Shown: positions 47,301 to 54,606, numbered from the stretch's first letter. The stretch: DNA of 64,000 nucleotides from Lutibacter citreus (GCF_003260195.1 NZ_QEIH01000007.1:1-64000); one strand, 5' to 3'. A program made the numbers and translations. Notes: a model not told the origin generated them from the letters alone.

Positions 47301-47636
47301 TTGTAAAATACCATTTTCAACTTCCTTACTATATTTAGCTTCTTGGATGTCTTTTTTAGTATCGCTTAAAAATTCTATCAAGGTTTGATTTGCATCTCCT
47401 TTGAATAGTAATCCTTTAGATTGATATTTCGCCAATATTTCATCGACATTAATACCTACCAAGATTCTAATATTTGGCACTTTTTCTAAAAATGGTCTTA
47501 ATTTAAAATAACCTGAAGCTCTAAAATAACCAACTAATGCATCAAAATTTTCGATATCTGTATTGTGTTCAAATATTCCTTTGAATTTATTTAGTAATGT
47601 ATTTTGATCTTGATTGGTGAAAAATTTAGTTGACAT
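44349..47636 (-). CDS. PLD nuclease - SNF2-type helicase fusion
   Basis: A 1095-residue protein. Residues 30-200 form a phospholipase-D-like nuclease domain with HAKIYIF (H133, K135) and GSSNLTENG (N158). Residues 250-900 are a SNF2-type translocase: VVGLGKT Walker A, IIIDEAHKFRN, LISATPLNN and a C-terminal helicase lobe ending RLMQRIGRVNRIG. It would couple ATP-driven translocation to cleavage of DNA lacking the partner modification. First gene of the minus-strand defence run; its promoter should lie in 47637-47800. Confidence 0.88.
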   Translation of the reverse strand: MSTKFFTNQDQNTLLNKFKGIFEHNTDIENFDALVGYFRASGYFKLRPFLEKVPNIRILVGINVDEILAKYQSKGLLFKGDANQTLIEFLSDTKKDIQEAKYSKEVENGILQFIEDISSKKIQIKAHPSKKLHAKIYIFKPKGWNEHKPGNVITGSSNLTENGIGGNDNHNYEFNVQLRDFDDVQFASEEFERLWIEGIPILPFEISKIKNETYLNDEFTPFEVYIKFLIEYFGKSVEFDPNSITDLPDGFKRLSYQIDAVSEGYKLLQKHNGFFLSDVVGLGKTVVGALIARKFFHSNDFPTHLSNTLVIVPPALKDNWRETLDKFQLSNYRIVTNGSLHKVRDPKKYDLIIIDEAHKFRNDTAEAYNELQKLCKTKTKRRLKNNTFADKKVILISATPLNNRPEDIANQVYLFQDSKDSTLEISNLQHFFRKRIDQYKKLKNNPDIRAVQDEVKVIYKDIREKVIQPLTVRRTRSDLNEHAQYKDDLVEQGIVFPDIQKPQKIFYELDDELDELYDKTMILLSDSFKGIKYFRYQAIKFLVEDKKLKYKNADVASEALAKLMKTLLVKRIDSSFYAFKKSLNRFAQATEAMIKMFEKGVIFIAPNVNVNEYILEEKEEELLTKLIALKETDPTIEICTPDDFLPAYLEGLKRDSEILKELNKSWKGVDQDPKLDEFIRRLDNELLQKSINPEQKLVVFSESKETTNYLAKHLKDSGRTDVLEIHSHNRNKLKEVVRENFDANIPREQYKSDFNIIIATEVLAEGVNLHRANVIVNYDTPWNSTRLMQRIGRVNRIGSIAPKVYIFNFYPTAKVNSDIELEKKAIMKLQAFHSALGEDSEIYSPDEETQSFGLFEKDVDEDKDEKLIYLMELRKFKAESPELFRKIKNLPLRARVGRLSKTLNKTTISYMKNKRRDAFYYIRHDNSIEELTFIETAKEFRALANEKSIKLPNNHHEQIDIALNDFHNKVQQEMASAQVVDTTQGPNEKRALAYLDGFLTFPFASEEEINLIKAAKQAIKLGKFQKLQRDVNKLKRNTKVTKLKAVDLMDAMIKIINLYPVMQSGNFEEQPLISIKSLDKLKPEIIISESFSDNK

Positions 47637-48445
47637 TTATAAATTATAACTTTAATTATTTTTGATGAAAATTGTGCGTTTTTTTAATTCAAAAGCTATT
47701 CAATTATAAATTAAGTTTGAATTATTGTTAAAAATTAAGTTTGTCCTTTTTCTTCAACACACAAATAAGGTTAAAAGTACTTAAAAAATATGAAGTGTTT
47801 TATGATAAAACTTACTTTTTTAGTTAGATTGGTATTGATTGTTTCTTTAGGTTTAAAAGGTTCATTTTTTAAATATTTCGTATTAAACAAATTAAAGTAA
47901 ATAGCGTTAGATTTTATTATGGGAATCCGTAGTGTTTTATTTAGAAACTGCTGTCATCCAATAAAGCTTTAATATTGAATTTTCATAGTCAATCAGCTTT
48001 CTGAAGTAATTTTCTGCAATTTTATTCAAAATTAAGAAAACAATTAGTTGTAAGCAATTACAAATATGAATATCATTTAAAATTAAACGCTACGAAATGT
48101 AATGGCATATTCAATTTTATAATATCATTTAACAAGTTCTATGCGTGCATTGTTAAAGTTGTATTAAAGAGATTTATTTATATTAATAATAGCTATATTT
48201 GAATTGTTAGGTTTTCATAGACCTAATCTTTTTAAGCTACTGTCTTTTATTTTTTTTAGTGTAGCTTGAATTCGCTAAATGTGATTTTAACAAAATAATC
48301 TTCGAGCGAAAAGCTCATTTTTTAAGAGCTCTTTTATTTTATATTTTGGACTTAAGGAATTCACTTATGGAAAATCCACTTCTAAAATTTAAATAGTTAA
48401 GCTCATTTCATAGCAATTTTCCCCACCTGAAAAGGTGGGGTTTTT
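47637..48445 (+). ncRNA. Gene-free region with candidate structured RNA and strong terminator
   Basis: No credible ORF in about 800 bp. From about 48180 there are several hairpins: TAGGT/ACCTA, AAGCTAC/GTAGCTT and GAGC/GCTC, then a perfect terminator CCCCACC-TGAAAA-GGTGGGG (48421-48440) followed by TTTTTATTTT. The 13 nt TTCATAGCAATTT (48407-48419) and an upstream CTTAAGG repeat what is seen before the terminator at 2903-2919. A plus-strand non-coding RNA of perhaps 250 nt is the best guess. The left part (47637-47800) should hold the promoter of the defence run. Confidence 0.45.
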
Positions 48446-48452
48446 ATTTTCT

Positions 48453-49367
48453 TTAATTAAAACTTAAGTATCTTTTTTGAAATTGTTTCATCAAATTAGA
48501 GAACTGTTCATTTTTTATATTACTCGTTCTTTTAACAATCTCGTCTAAAGAAATTTTAAAAATATTTTCTTCGAGTTTAATCATATGCTTTTTTAATTCA
48601 TCTAACTCCGTAACTGATATTTTATCTTCTTCTGGAGATATAATTACATTTGTGAAATTTGAAATTTTATTCTTTTTTGCATAAGCATACGTCAGTAAAA
48701 AATTTCTATGTATTTGCTTATATCCTTTTTCTTTTAGTTCACTCATTAAAGATTCATCGAAAAACTTTCCTTCTTTTACTATTTTATTTTTTGTATCTGA
48801 ATCTTTTGCTGTGTTGCTGCCCAATAAATCTGTGTATTTTGTTTCAATGCTAATTAAACCCTTTTTTCCATTTTTATCTTGGACTAAAATCATTGCATCA
48901 AATGCAGATTTATCATTTATATAATGAGCTATTGGTGTTGGAATAAATTCAACGTCGATATAATTAACCTGATCTATCCAGTCGATTTCTTTAAACATCA
49001 ACTTTACTATTTCTGTTACTTCTTTTGTATCTTTTAGTAACATTTTACGTAAGTCTGCAAACAAATTAAAACACATTGGCATACTACTTAACATATTGTT
49101 AAATAATCTGTATTCGTCTATTGTTAGGTCTTTATTTATTTGCTTATCCTTGTTTTTTTGGTGCGCAAATTCAAATGCTTACTTTGATAAAAAATTAGCT
49201 CCGGTTTGCTCTCCATTCACTAGCATATTTCCATAACATTTTTTACTGTTTTTTGTTGGCCCTTTTCCAAATGGTTCTTTTAAAGTTTCTATACGGTATT
49301 TTGATTATAGTGCTCTACATTTAGCTGTAAATTTGTTTTCATTTACAGGAATTGTATAATTTTCCAT
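48453..49367 (-). pseudogene. PGN_0703-like PD-(D/E)xK nuclease with two in-frame stops
   Basis: The frame starts MENYTIPVNENKF at 49367 and runs 304 codons to 48453, broken by TAA at 49305-49307 and 49179-49181. Both stops are one C-to-T change from CAA (Gln), giving sensible text such as LSKQAFEFAHQ. The intact downstream ORF (from 49094) keeps the nuclease core SAFDAMILVQDKNGKKGLISIETKYTD, a PD-(D/E)xK pattern similar to PGN_0703 family nucleases. A truncated product could still be made, but loss of function is more likely. Confidence 0.75.
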
Positions 49368-49479
49368 TTCTTCTTTTTAAAATTTAGCAATTACCCAAAG
49401 GTAAGAATTAATAGAATTTACTTTAGCCTTATAAATGTTTTAAATCGATTCTAAATAGTTCAAGTTAAAATAAATGTTT

Positions 49480-50151
49480 TTATTTTCTTTTATCTCTAGA
49501 ATTTTCATCGAAACTAATTAGGTTAAACATTGCTCTCATTCTGCTTCTTACTCGGTTTCCGTATCGTTTTTCTATTTCTTGAGCGTTGAGGTTTGTTGTG
49601 ATGTGAGTACAGATCCTTCGCTGCTGCTCAGGATGACAAAATAGATCATATCTAGAAAGTAGGATTTCACCCATTACATTGCATTCTTTTGCGTAATGAG
49701 AGCCTGTTGGTTCTACTCCTAAATCATCAAAGCAATAGTTTATATTTTGGTTGTAGTTTTCTATTACATCAAATCCGGATGCATTGAAATTGAAAACAAT
49801 GTTTCGTGTTGGAATAATTTCATAGTTTGTTTTGTGAGGTGCTAAATGCATTAATAATTTCATTAAAGAAGTTTTACCTCTGCCTACAGGACCCGATAAT
49901 AATAATCCTTTGTTGGTGTCGATTCCCATTTGTGCACAGCTGTTATGGTCTTGAATGAAGTAGCAGCATAGTTTAAATAACAGAGGTTCGTCTTCTTTGT
50001 GGATTTTAAATTTTTTTCCAAATAATAAATGGCCTTTTATGTTGAAGTAGGTTTTTATTTTTTCGAATTCATAGTGAACTGTATTGTTTCTTATTTCTCC
50101 TATCTGGAATTTTGAGTTTCCTTCGATTTTTATGTGTGGTTGTGAGTTCAT
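49480..50151 (-). CDS. DnaC/IstB-like AAA ATPase with hairpin repeat in frame
   Basis: A 223-residue ATPase of the helicase-loader type: Walker A GPVGRGKTS (87-95), Walker B INYCFDDLG, and an arginine-finger region RVRSRMRAMFN. It probably serves replication or mobilization of the host element. At 172-180 the sequence CHPEQQRRI interrupts the expected SRYDLF...THITTNLNA segment. The DNA there (49611-49640) is a copy of the dispersed hairpin repeat (stem ATCCT/AGGAT). The element has therefore replaced or extended a surface loop without breaking the frame. Confidence 0.85.
   Translation of the reverse strand: MNSQPHIKIEGNSKFQIGEIRNNTVHYEFEKIKTYFNIKGHLLFGKKFKIHKEDEPLLFKLCCYFIQDHNSCAQMGIDTNKGLLLSGPVGRGKTSLMKLLMHLAPHKTNYEIIPTRNIVFNFNASGFDVIENYNQNINYCFDDLGVEPTGSHYAKECNVMGEILLSRYDLFCHPEQQRRICTHITTNLNAQEIEKRYGNRVRSRMRAMFNLISFDENSRDKRK
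49611..49640. repeat. Dispersed hairpin repeat inside the DnaC-like gene
   Basis: AGATCCTTCGCTGCTGCTCAGGATGACA-type element; stem ATCCT (49613-49617) / AGGAT (49630-49634). Encodes CHPEQQRRI on the minus strand. Confidence 0.8.
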
Positions 50152-50410
50152 AGTGGTTTATCTTATTTGTTTTATTCATTTTTGATTTAAACTTTCTTTT
50201 TCCATTGATGAAAAAGAAACAAAAAATCTAGCCTTACGAACCTATCTCTAAATTTTTTAATCAAATTCTAAATTTCAGAAACTCGCCAATAAAACTTGAA
50301 ATAAAAAGTGAAATCTATTTGGCTCAAACAGCCTGAAACTTTACGAATTCTCTTTTCAAATTTTACGAGATATGCTCGGTATGCCGAGTTTGATTCAGAT
50401 TAAATTGATA

Positions 50411-50439
50411 AGATCCCCAGTCAAGCTGAGAATGACGTT
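50411..50439. repeat. Dispersed hairpin repeat touching the stop of the downstream gene
   Basis: AGATCCCCAGTCAAGCTGAG then AATGACGTT; its last base is the first base of the stop codon complement of the winged-helix gene, so the repeat defines that gene's end. Confidence 0.7.
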
Positions 50440-51134
50440 TAAAGTGGTTCATCGTAATTTTTGTTTTGATTGGTGTGGAGGTTGTCTTGATTTTGGTCAA
50501 GTGGTAAAGCGTTTGGATTGTTTGTTCTCGACTGCGTTCGAACTGATAAATTCATTTCTTCAGATTTTAGCATCCAACTCCTGGCCGTTGCTTGCCAATC
50601 TACAATTTTTGATTTTCCACCTACCTTCCATCCTATCCCCTGGTAATGATTGAAAAACTTTTTAGCTTCCAATTCTGGATAATTTTCTTTTTTAAAAAAA
50701 TCTAAAATCAATTTTTCTTTTGCAATTGCCTCTAGTTTAATAAAGTTTATATTATGTTTATTAATGTTTATATTAGATACCAATGCTTGTCCTTTTATGG
50801 GATTGTTTAAATCCACTTCTTGACTACTAGTTGTTTTAGAACTTGTCTCAAATTTGAACATCTTAACCCGACTTCCTTTAAACGGATTATGAGATGGACT
50901 GTAATTAATATATTTCCAATTACTTAATTCTCTTATACATCTGTGATATGTGGATTTTGAGCCAATTTTAGAAAATGACATAACTTCTTCTCGATTTATA
51001 AAAAAATCTTTTGGAAACCTGTTGTAGTTCCACATATGAAATAATGCTATATATAGGCTTATATGCGTCGGGTTTAATCGACTGTCTTTGGAGAATTGAA
51101 GAAATACACCGTTTAGGTGTGTTATGTAATTCAT
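50439..51134 (-). CDS. Replication-type winged-helix protein
   Basis: A 231-residue protein. The N-terminal ~90 residues form a winged helix (LNPTHISLYIALFHMWNYNRFP... INREEVMSFSKIGSKSTYHRCIRELSNWKYI) similar to replication initiator or DnaD-like N domains. A C-terminal WQATARSWM segment resembles primosome or helicase-loader interaction helices. It lies just upstream of the DnaC-like ATPase, as expected for an initiator/loader pair on a mobile element. The tail (SVRTQSRTNNPN, DNA 50522-50544) is encoded by a second hairpin-repeat copy. Confidence 0.75.
   Translation of the reverse strand: MNYITHLNGVFLQFSKDSRLNPTHISLYIALFHMWNYNRFPKDFFINREEVMSFSKIGSKSTYHRCIRELSNWKYINYSPSHNPFKGSRVKMFKFETSSKTTSSQEVDLNNPIKGQALVSNININKHNINFIKLEAIAKEKLILDFFKKENYPELEAKKFFNHYQGIGWKVGGKSKIVDWQATARSWMLKSEEMNLSVRTQSRTNNPNALPLDQNQDNLHTNQNKNYDEPL
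50522..50544. repeat. Dispersed hairpin repeat inside the winged-helix gene tail
   Basis: GTTCTCGACTGCGTTCGAAC: imperfect palindrome with the CGACTGCG core of this repeat class. It codes for part of SVRTQSRTN. Confidence 0.55.
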
Positions 51135-51147
51135 AATTTAAATATGA

Positions 51148-51178
51148 TGAGGTTCTGAAACAAGTTCAGAATGACGTT
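51148..51178. repeat. Dispersed hairpin repeat
   Basis: Stem TTCTGAA (51153-51159) / TTCAGAA (51165-51171), loop ACAAG, tail TGACGTT. Lies between the winged-helix and excisionase-like genes. Confidence 0.75.
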
Positions 51179-51182
51179 AGAA

Positions 51183-51461
51183 TTAAAATTTGTTGTGAAT
51201 ACTGTTCTCTTTCATCACTTTTTCAATTTCTTCTGCATCATAGAAAATAATCCCTCCAATTTTTGTGTATGGTAGCGTTCCGTTAATTCTTAAAGTTTGA
51301 AGTGTTCCTGGACTTACTTTTAATAACTCCATTAACTCGGCAGATTTCAAATACTTTTTTACTCCTGATGAAGTTCTTTCTGATAAGAGTTTTTTAATGT
51401 CTTCTAATAATTCAATTTTGAATTCTCTTAGGTCGTCTGTAGTGATAATTTGTGTTGGCAT
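51183..51461 (-). CDS. Excisionase-like helix-turn-helix protein
   Basis: A 92-residue protein: a short coiled N terminus (DLREFKIELLEDIKKLLSE), then a MerR-like winged helix (LKSAELMELLKVSPGTLQTLRINGTLPYTKIGGIIFYDAEEIEKVM). This is the standard Bacteroidota element excisionase or regulator, and sits with the replication pair, RteC and the integrase. Confidence 0.85.
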   Translation of the reverse strand: MPTQIITTDDLREFKIELLEDIKKLLSERTSSGVKKYLKSAELMELLKVSPGTLQTLRINGTLPYTKIGGIIFYDAEEIEKVMKENSIHNKF

Positions 51462-51731
51462 TTTTCAGCTTTTTTTTAGTTAATAAATTTTATAGCGATT
51501 TGACTTTCGTGCTACAAAGCTGAATTGTTTAGTTGAGGTTTTTTAGTAATTACTAAGAATACTAAAAATTTTAACATTTAAAATTTTGTATATTACTGAT
51601 AAACAAATTCATAACATCTTCAAAAGTATAAAACATCGTATTTTTTTAGTATTTTGGCTTAAATTTTCTCTTAAAAAGAGAAATTATTCTCTACAAATAA
51701 AGGGCATTTTTCACAAAAAAAAGATTCTATT

Positions 51732-51835
51732 ATTCTTTTAGTATTTTTTAGAAATACTAAAAGAATTAATTTAAGACACTGTATATCAGTATTTAAAAAA
51801 GTGTATTTTTCTTATTATCAAGAAAAAATACACTT
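51732..51835. promoter_or_regulatory. Two adjacent long hairpins with TTTTAGTATT repeats
   Basis: Hairpin 1 is a perfect 15-bp stem (51732-51746 / 51752-51766) with loop TTTAG. Hairpin 2 is AAGTGTATTTTTCTT / AAGAAAAAATACACTT (51799-51813 / 51820-51835) with one bulged base. TTTAGTATT-type words recur near 51546, 51650 and 51833. They lie in the 480-bp gap between the excisionase-like gene and rteC, where regulatory or replication-initiation sites are expected. No gene fits this gap. Confidence 0.5.
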
Positions 51836-51941
51836 TTAGTATTATATTTTATAAAAAGGGGTGAAAATGCAATTTTTTAAAATTCTAAAAACTTTTTTAA
51901 AAGAGATGAAAATCTTTAAAGCTCTTAAATATCATCAAATT

Positions 51942-52787
51942 TTATACTTCAAAAGTTAATTCTTTTGATAAAGAGATTGTTAATTTATTTAAAAATTTTG
52001 TCAAATCCTTTTTTCTTGATTTAATTTGCTCTAATGTTTTATTTATGTTTCCTAATTCTACATTAAAAAGTTTTTCAGCTAGCTCCACTGTTCTTTTTAA
52101 ATCTGAATTACCATTTCTTAAACAATCTGAAGAATGTAATGCAAAAATTAACTCCAGTAATTCTGTTTTAGTCCCGGTCCATTGTAGATCCTCAAATATA
52201 ATAGGTTTGATATTTTCATCTATTACATTTGATTTCTTCTTTTTAAGTGCTTCTAACTCATTAGAAAAAAATGTAATTAATAAATCTTGTGCAACTATTT
52301 TGGACACAAGGTAATCGTGACTTGTAGTAAATTCAGGATCTTTAAAATGATGTGATGTATCGACAAATAGTTCTAATTGGTCTGAACTTCTCAAAAAATA
52401 AATATGATCTAACTTCCTTTTTTTTAATCTATAATATTTTACAAATTCTAATTGTTTACATTTTCTAGTGTCTATTTTCTTAAGCTCATTTACAATAAAC
52501 TTACGTTGCTTTGAAACACCTAACACTGGTCTTTCTAACCAATAATTACGTAAACTTTTAAAATACAGTAGCCTACCTTCAATAAAAGGTTTCTGATACT
52601 TAAAAAAAGTAATTTCATTTCCTTTTGAAGAAAATTTATTTGACCTAACTAAAATACTAAATTCGTTTAAACAAGTTCTGGATATTTTTATTCCCTCATC
52701 TAAATTTTTAATATTTTGGAGATCTGATTTTTCAATTTCAGCAATAGCTTTTTTGTACTTATTAAAGGTTAATGTTATACTTTTCAT
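51942..52787 (-). CDS. rteC: RteC-type regulator
   Basis: A 281-residue RteC-domain protein. The C-terminal third shows the typical pattern FEDLQWTGTKTELLELIFALHSSDCLRNG then FNVELGNINKTLEQIKSRKKDLTKFL. RteC controls excision of CTnDOT-type conjugative transposons. It lies next to the integrase at 52844, supporting a CTnDOT-like regulatory module, although no transfer genes are in the window. Confidence 0.88.
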   Translation of the reverse strand: MKSITLTFNKYKKAIAEIEKSDLQNIKNLDEGIKISRTCLNEFSILVRSNKFSSKGNEITFFKYQKPFIEGRLLYFKSLRNYWLERPVLGVSKQRKFIVNELKKIDTRKCKQLEFVKYYRLKKRKLDHIYFLRSSDQLELFVDTSHHFKDPEFTTSHDYLVSKIVAQDLLITFFSNELEALKKKKSNVIDENIKPIIFEDLQWTGTKTELLELIFALHSSDCLRNGNSDLKRTVELAEKLFNVELGNINKTLEQIKSRKKDLTKFLNKLTISLSKELTFEV

Positions 52788-52843
52788 AATGGGGTTTTCA
52801 ATTTTTTTAGCACCCTAAAATAATAAAAAAAACTAAATAACAC

Positions 52844-54112
52844 CTAACTACTTGATTTACTATCATTTTTCTTTGACCGTTGTATTGATTTACTGTTTAA
52901 TAGTGTTTTCAAAGCATTCATATCATTACTAACCTTACTTTCAATTACTCTTGCATAAATTTGAGTTGTAGCTATCTTTGTATGTCCTAACATTTTAGAC
53001 ACTGTTTCAATTGGTACTCCGTTTGATAGAGTTACTGTTGTTGCAAATGTATGACGAGCCATATGGAATGTTAAGTTTTTTTTTATTCCACAAACGTCCG
53101 CTATTTCTTTTAAGTAACTATTTGTTTTTTGATTGGAAATTACCGGGAATAACGTTTCAGTTTTATTGGCTCTAATATCATCTTTGTACTTTGCAATTAG
53201 TTCTTCAGCTTTTTCCAATAATGGAACTTTCACTGACGTATCTGTTTTTTGTCTCTTTGTTACAATCCAAGTATTGCCATCTATTCCTATTAAAACATTA
53301 TCTGGTTTTAATTTAATTATATCTATATATGAAATACCTGTATAACAACTGAATACAAATAAATCCTTAACTATTCTGAGCCTTGTAATAGTAGGGTTAT
53401 AATCCATAATATTTTGTAATTCTTGTTCTGTTAAAAAGGTACGTTCACTTTTTGTAAATGATGATTTAAATTTTACAAAAGGATCTCTTAAAATCCATTC
53501 CAGATGAAATGCCAAGGTTACCATTTTTCGTAACCTCTGAATATGTTTCATTATAGTATTGTTTCCTATTGGTCTTCTATTTTCAGATAGCTCATAGGTT
53601 CTCAAAAAATGCTCAAACTTTACCAAAAAGGCATAATTTAGATCTTTTAGATAAATATCAGATGATTTGTATTTTTGCTCAACAAATTCCATAATATACT
53701 TTTGACTCGTTTTATAATGTTTCATAGTATCTTTATGAAGTTTTTTACTAAATGTAGTATTGTGATAATCAATTAAATCTTGTATCGACTGATATTCCTT
53801 ATCGGTTCCTAAATATCGTTCTTTAATAGCACTTGAAGTAATCATTTTACCTTCACCTTTCAACTCCTGAAAAGCTTGAAATAATTGCGCTTTTACTTGA
53901 TCAATATATTTGTTGGTTAATCTTGCATTTTGGTCACGATTTGTCACCATTGCTTTTTTCGGATCCCATACGGTGAGATTTACTTTTCTTTTTAATCCAA
54001 TACTTACTCGTTTTTGGTTTACAGTTACACGGGCATAAAGCAGTGCTTCATTATTTTTTGCACGTGATACATTGGCCCAAATTAGGACTGAAAAGGTTTC
54101 TGAAGTCTTCAT
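52844..54112 (-). CDS. Tyrosine recombinase, CTnDOT-like integrase
   Basis: A 422-residue integrase: N-terminal arm-binding and core-binding domains, then the catalytic domain with Lys in KRQKTD, HMARH (H350, R353), LGHTK and the nucleophile Y386 (TTQIYARV). The first catalytic Arg is replaced in CYTGISYIDII, as in IntDOT, where Ser stands at that position. Placed at the right end of the region bounded by the two tRNA-end cores, 338 bp from the core at 54450, it is the probable integrase of that left-hand island. Confidence 0.9.
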   Translation of the reverse strand: MKTSETFSVLIWANVSRAKNNEALLYARVTVNQKRVSIGLKRKVNLTVWDPKKAMVTNRDQNARLTNKYIDQVKAQLFQAFQELKGEGKMITSSAIKERYLGTDKEYQSIQDLIDYHNTTFSKKLHKDTMKHYKTSQKYIMEFVEQKYKSSDIYLKDLNYAFLVKFEHFLRTYELSENRRPIGNNTIMKHIQRLRKMVTLAFHLEWILRDPFVKFKSSFTKSERTFLTEQELQNIMDYNPTITRLRIVKDLFVFSCYTGISYIDIIKLKPDNVLIGIDGNTWIVTKRQKTDTSVKVPLLEKAEELIAKYKDDIRANKTETLFPVISNQKTNSYLKEIADVCGIKKNLTFHMARHTFATTVTLSNGVPIETVSKMLGHTKIATTQIYARVIESKVSNDMNALKTLLNSKSIQRSKKNDSKSSS

Positions 54113-54337
54113 AGTTGTCGTCTTTTTTAAGTTAAACTTTATTTAAGACGAAAGTCAAATCAACTATGTTAGTGTTTCAAATATCAAAAACGTTTACCTT
54201 TTTTAATAATCTAAGAGATAATAGACGTTTCTTTTACTAGCTAATTTTAATACTATAAATATATTAAAACCCTTATTTTATAGGGGCTAAGCTTGCAAAT
54301 TGGTAAACAAAATTTACATTTTTAATCTGTTTACCTT

Positions 54338-54425
54338 TTAGCTACCACAATATATGAAATAATATTAAATTATATGATGGTCTAAAAAACAAAAAACCTT
54401 GTAAAACATAAGGTTTACAAGGTTT
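54338..54425 (-). terminator. tRNA-type terminator and end-proximal sequence of the left island
   Basis: AAACCTTGTAAA (54394-54405) / TTTACAAGGTTT (54414-54425) is a perfect 12-bp stem, followed on the minus strand by a T run. From 54338, TAGCTACCACAATATATGAAATAATA resembles 3350-3373, so related sequence lies just inside both tRNA-end cores. Confidence 0.6.
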
Positions 54426-54449
54426 TGAAGTGTTTTGAACACTGTAAAA

Positions 54450-54494
54450 GTGATCGCGATAGGATTCGAACCTATGACCGTCTGCTTAGAAGGC
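54450..54494 (-). other. tRNA-Arg(TCT) 3' fragment, attachment-like core (right copy)
   Basis: On the minus strand this reads GCCTTCTAAGCAGACGG, then the T-arm ATAGG-TTCGAAT-CCTAT, the acceptor strand CGCGATC and A. It is the 3' part of a tRNA-Arg with anticodon TCT, cut in the anticodon stem; the 5' half is absent. The first 23 bp equal 3263-3285. It marks the left end of the element whose integrase starts at 54679; the reconstituted tRNA should lie past 64000. Confidence 0.7.
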
Positions 54495-54606
54495 GTATCG
54501 TCTTACTTATCACCTCTTATCAAAATTTATTTTTACTACTGTTTATCAACTATTTATACTTTTTTAATGAATTTTATTTTATTAAAACTTATCTTATATT
54601 ATATTT

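Noticed and set aside
49179..49307. Stop-codon reassignment (TAA read as Gln) to explain the nuclease frame
   Set aside because: Dozens of genes in the window end normally at TAA, so simple nonsense mutations are the better explanation.
51540..51840. Repeated TTTAGTATT words as a possible CRISPR array
   Set aside because: Unit too short, irregular spacing, no conserved repeat of 24-40 bp and no cas genes in the window.
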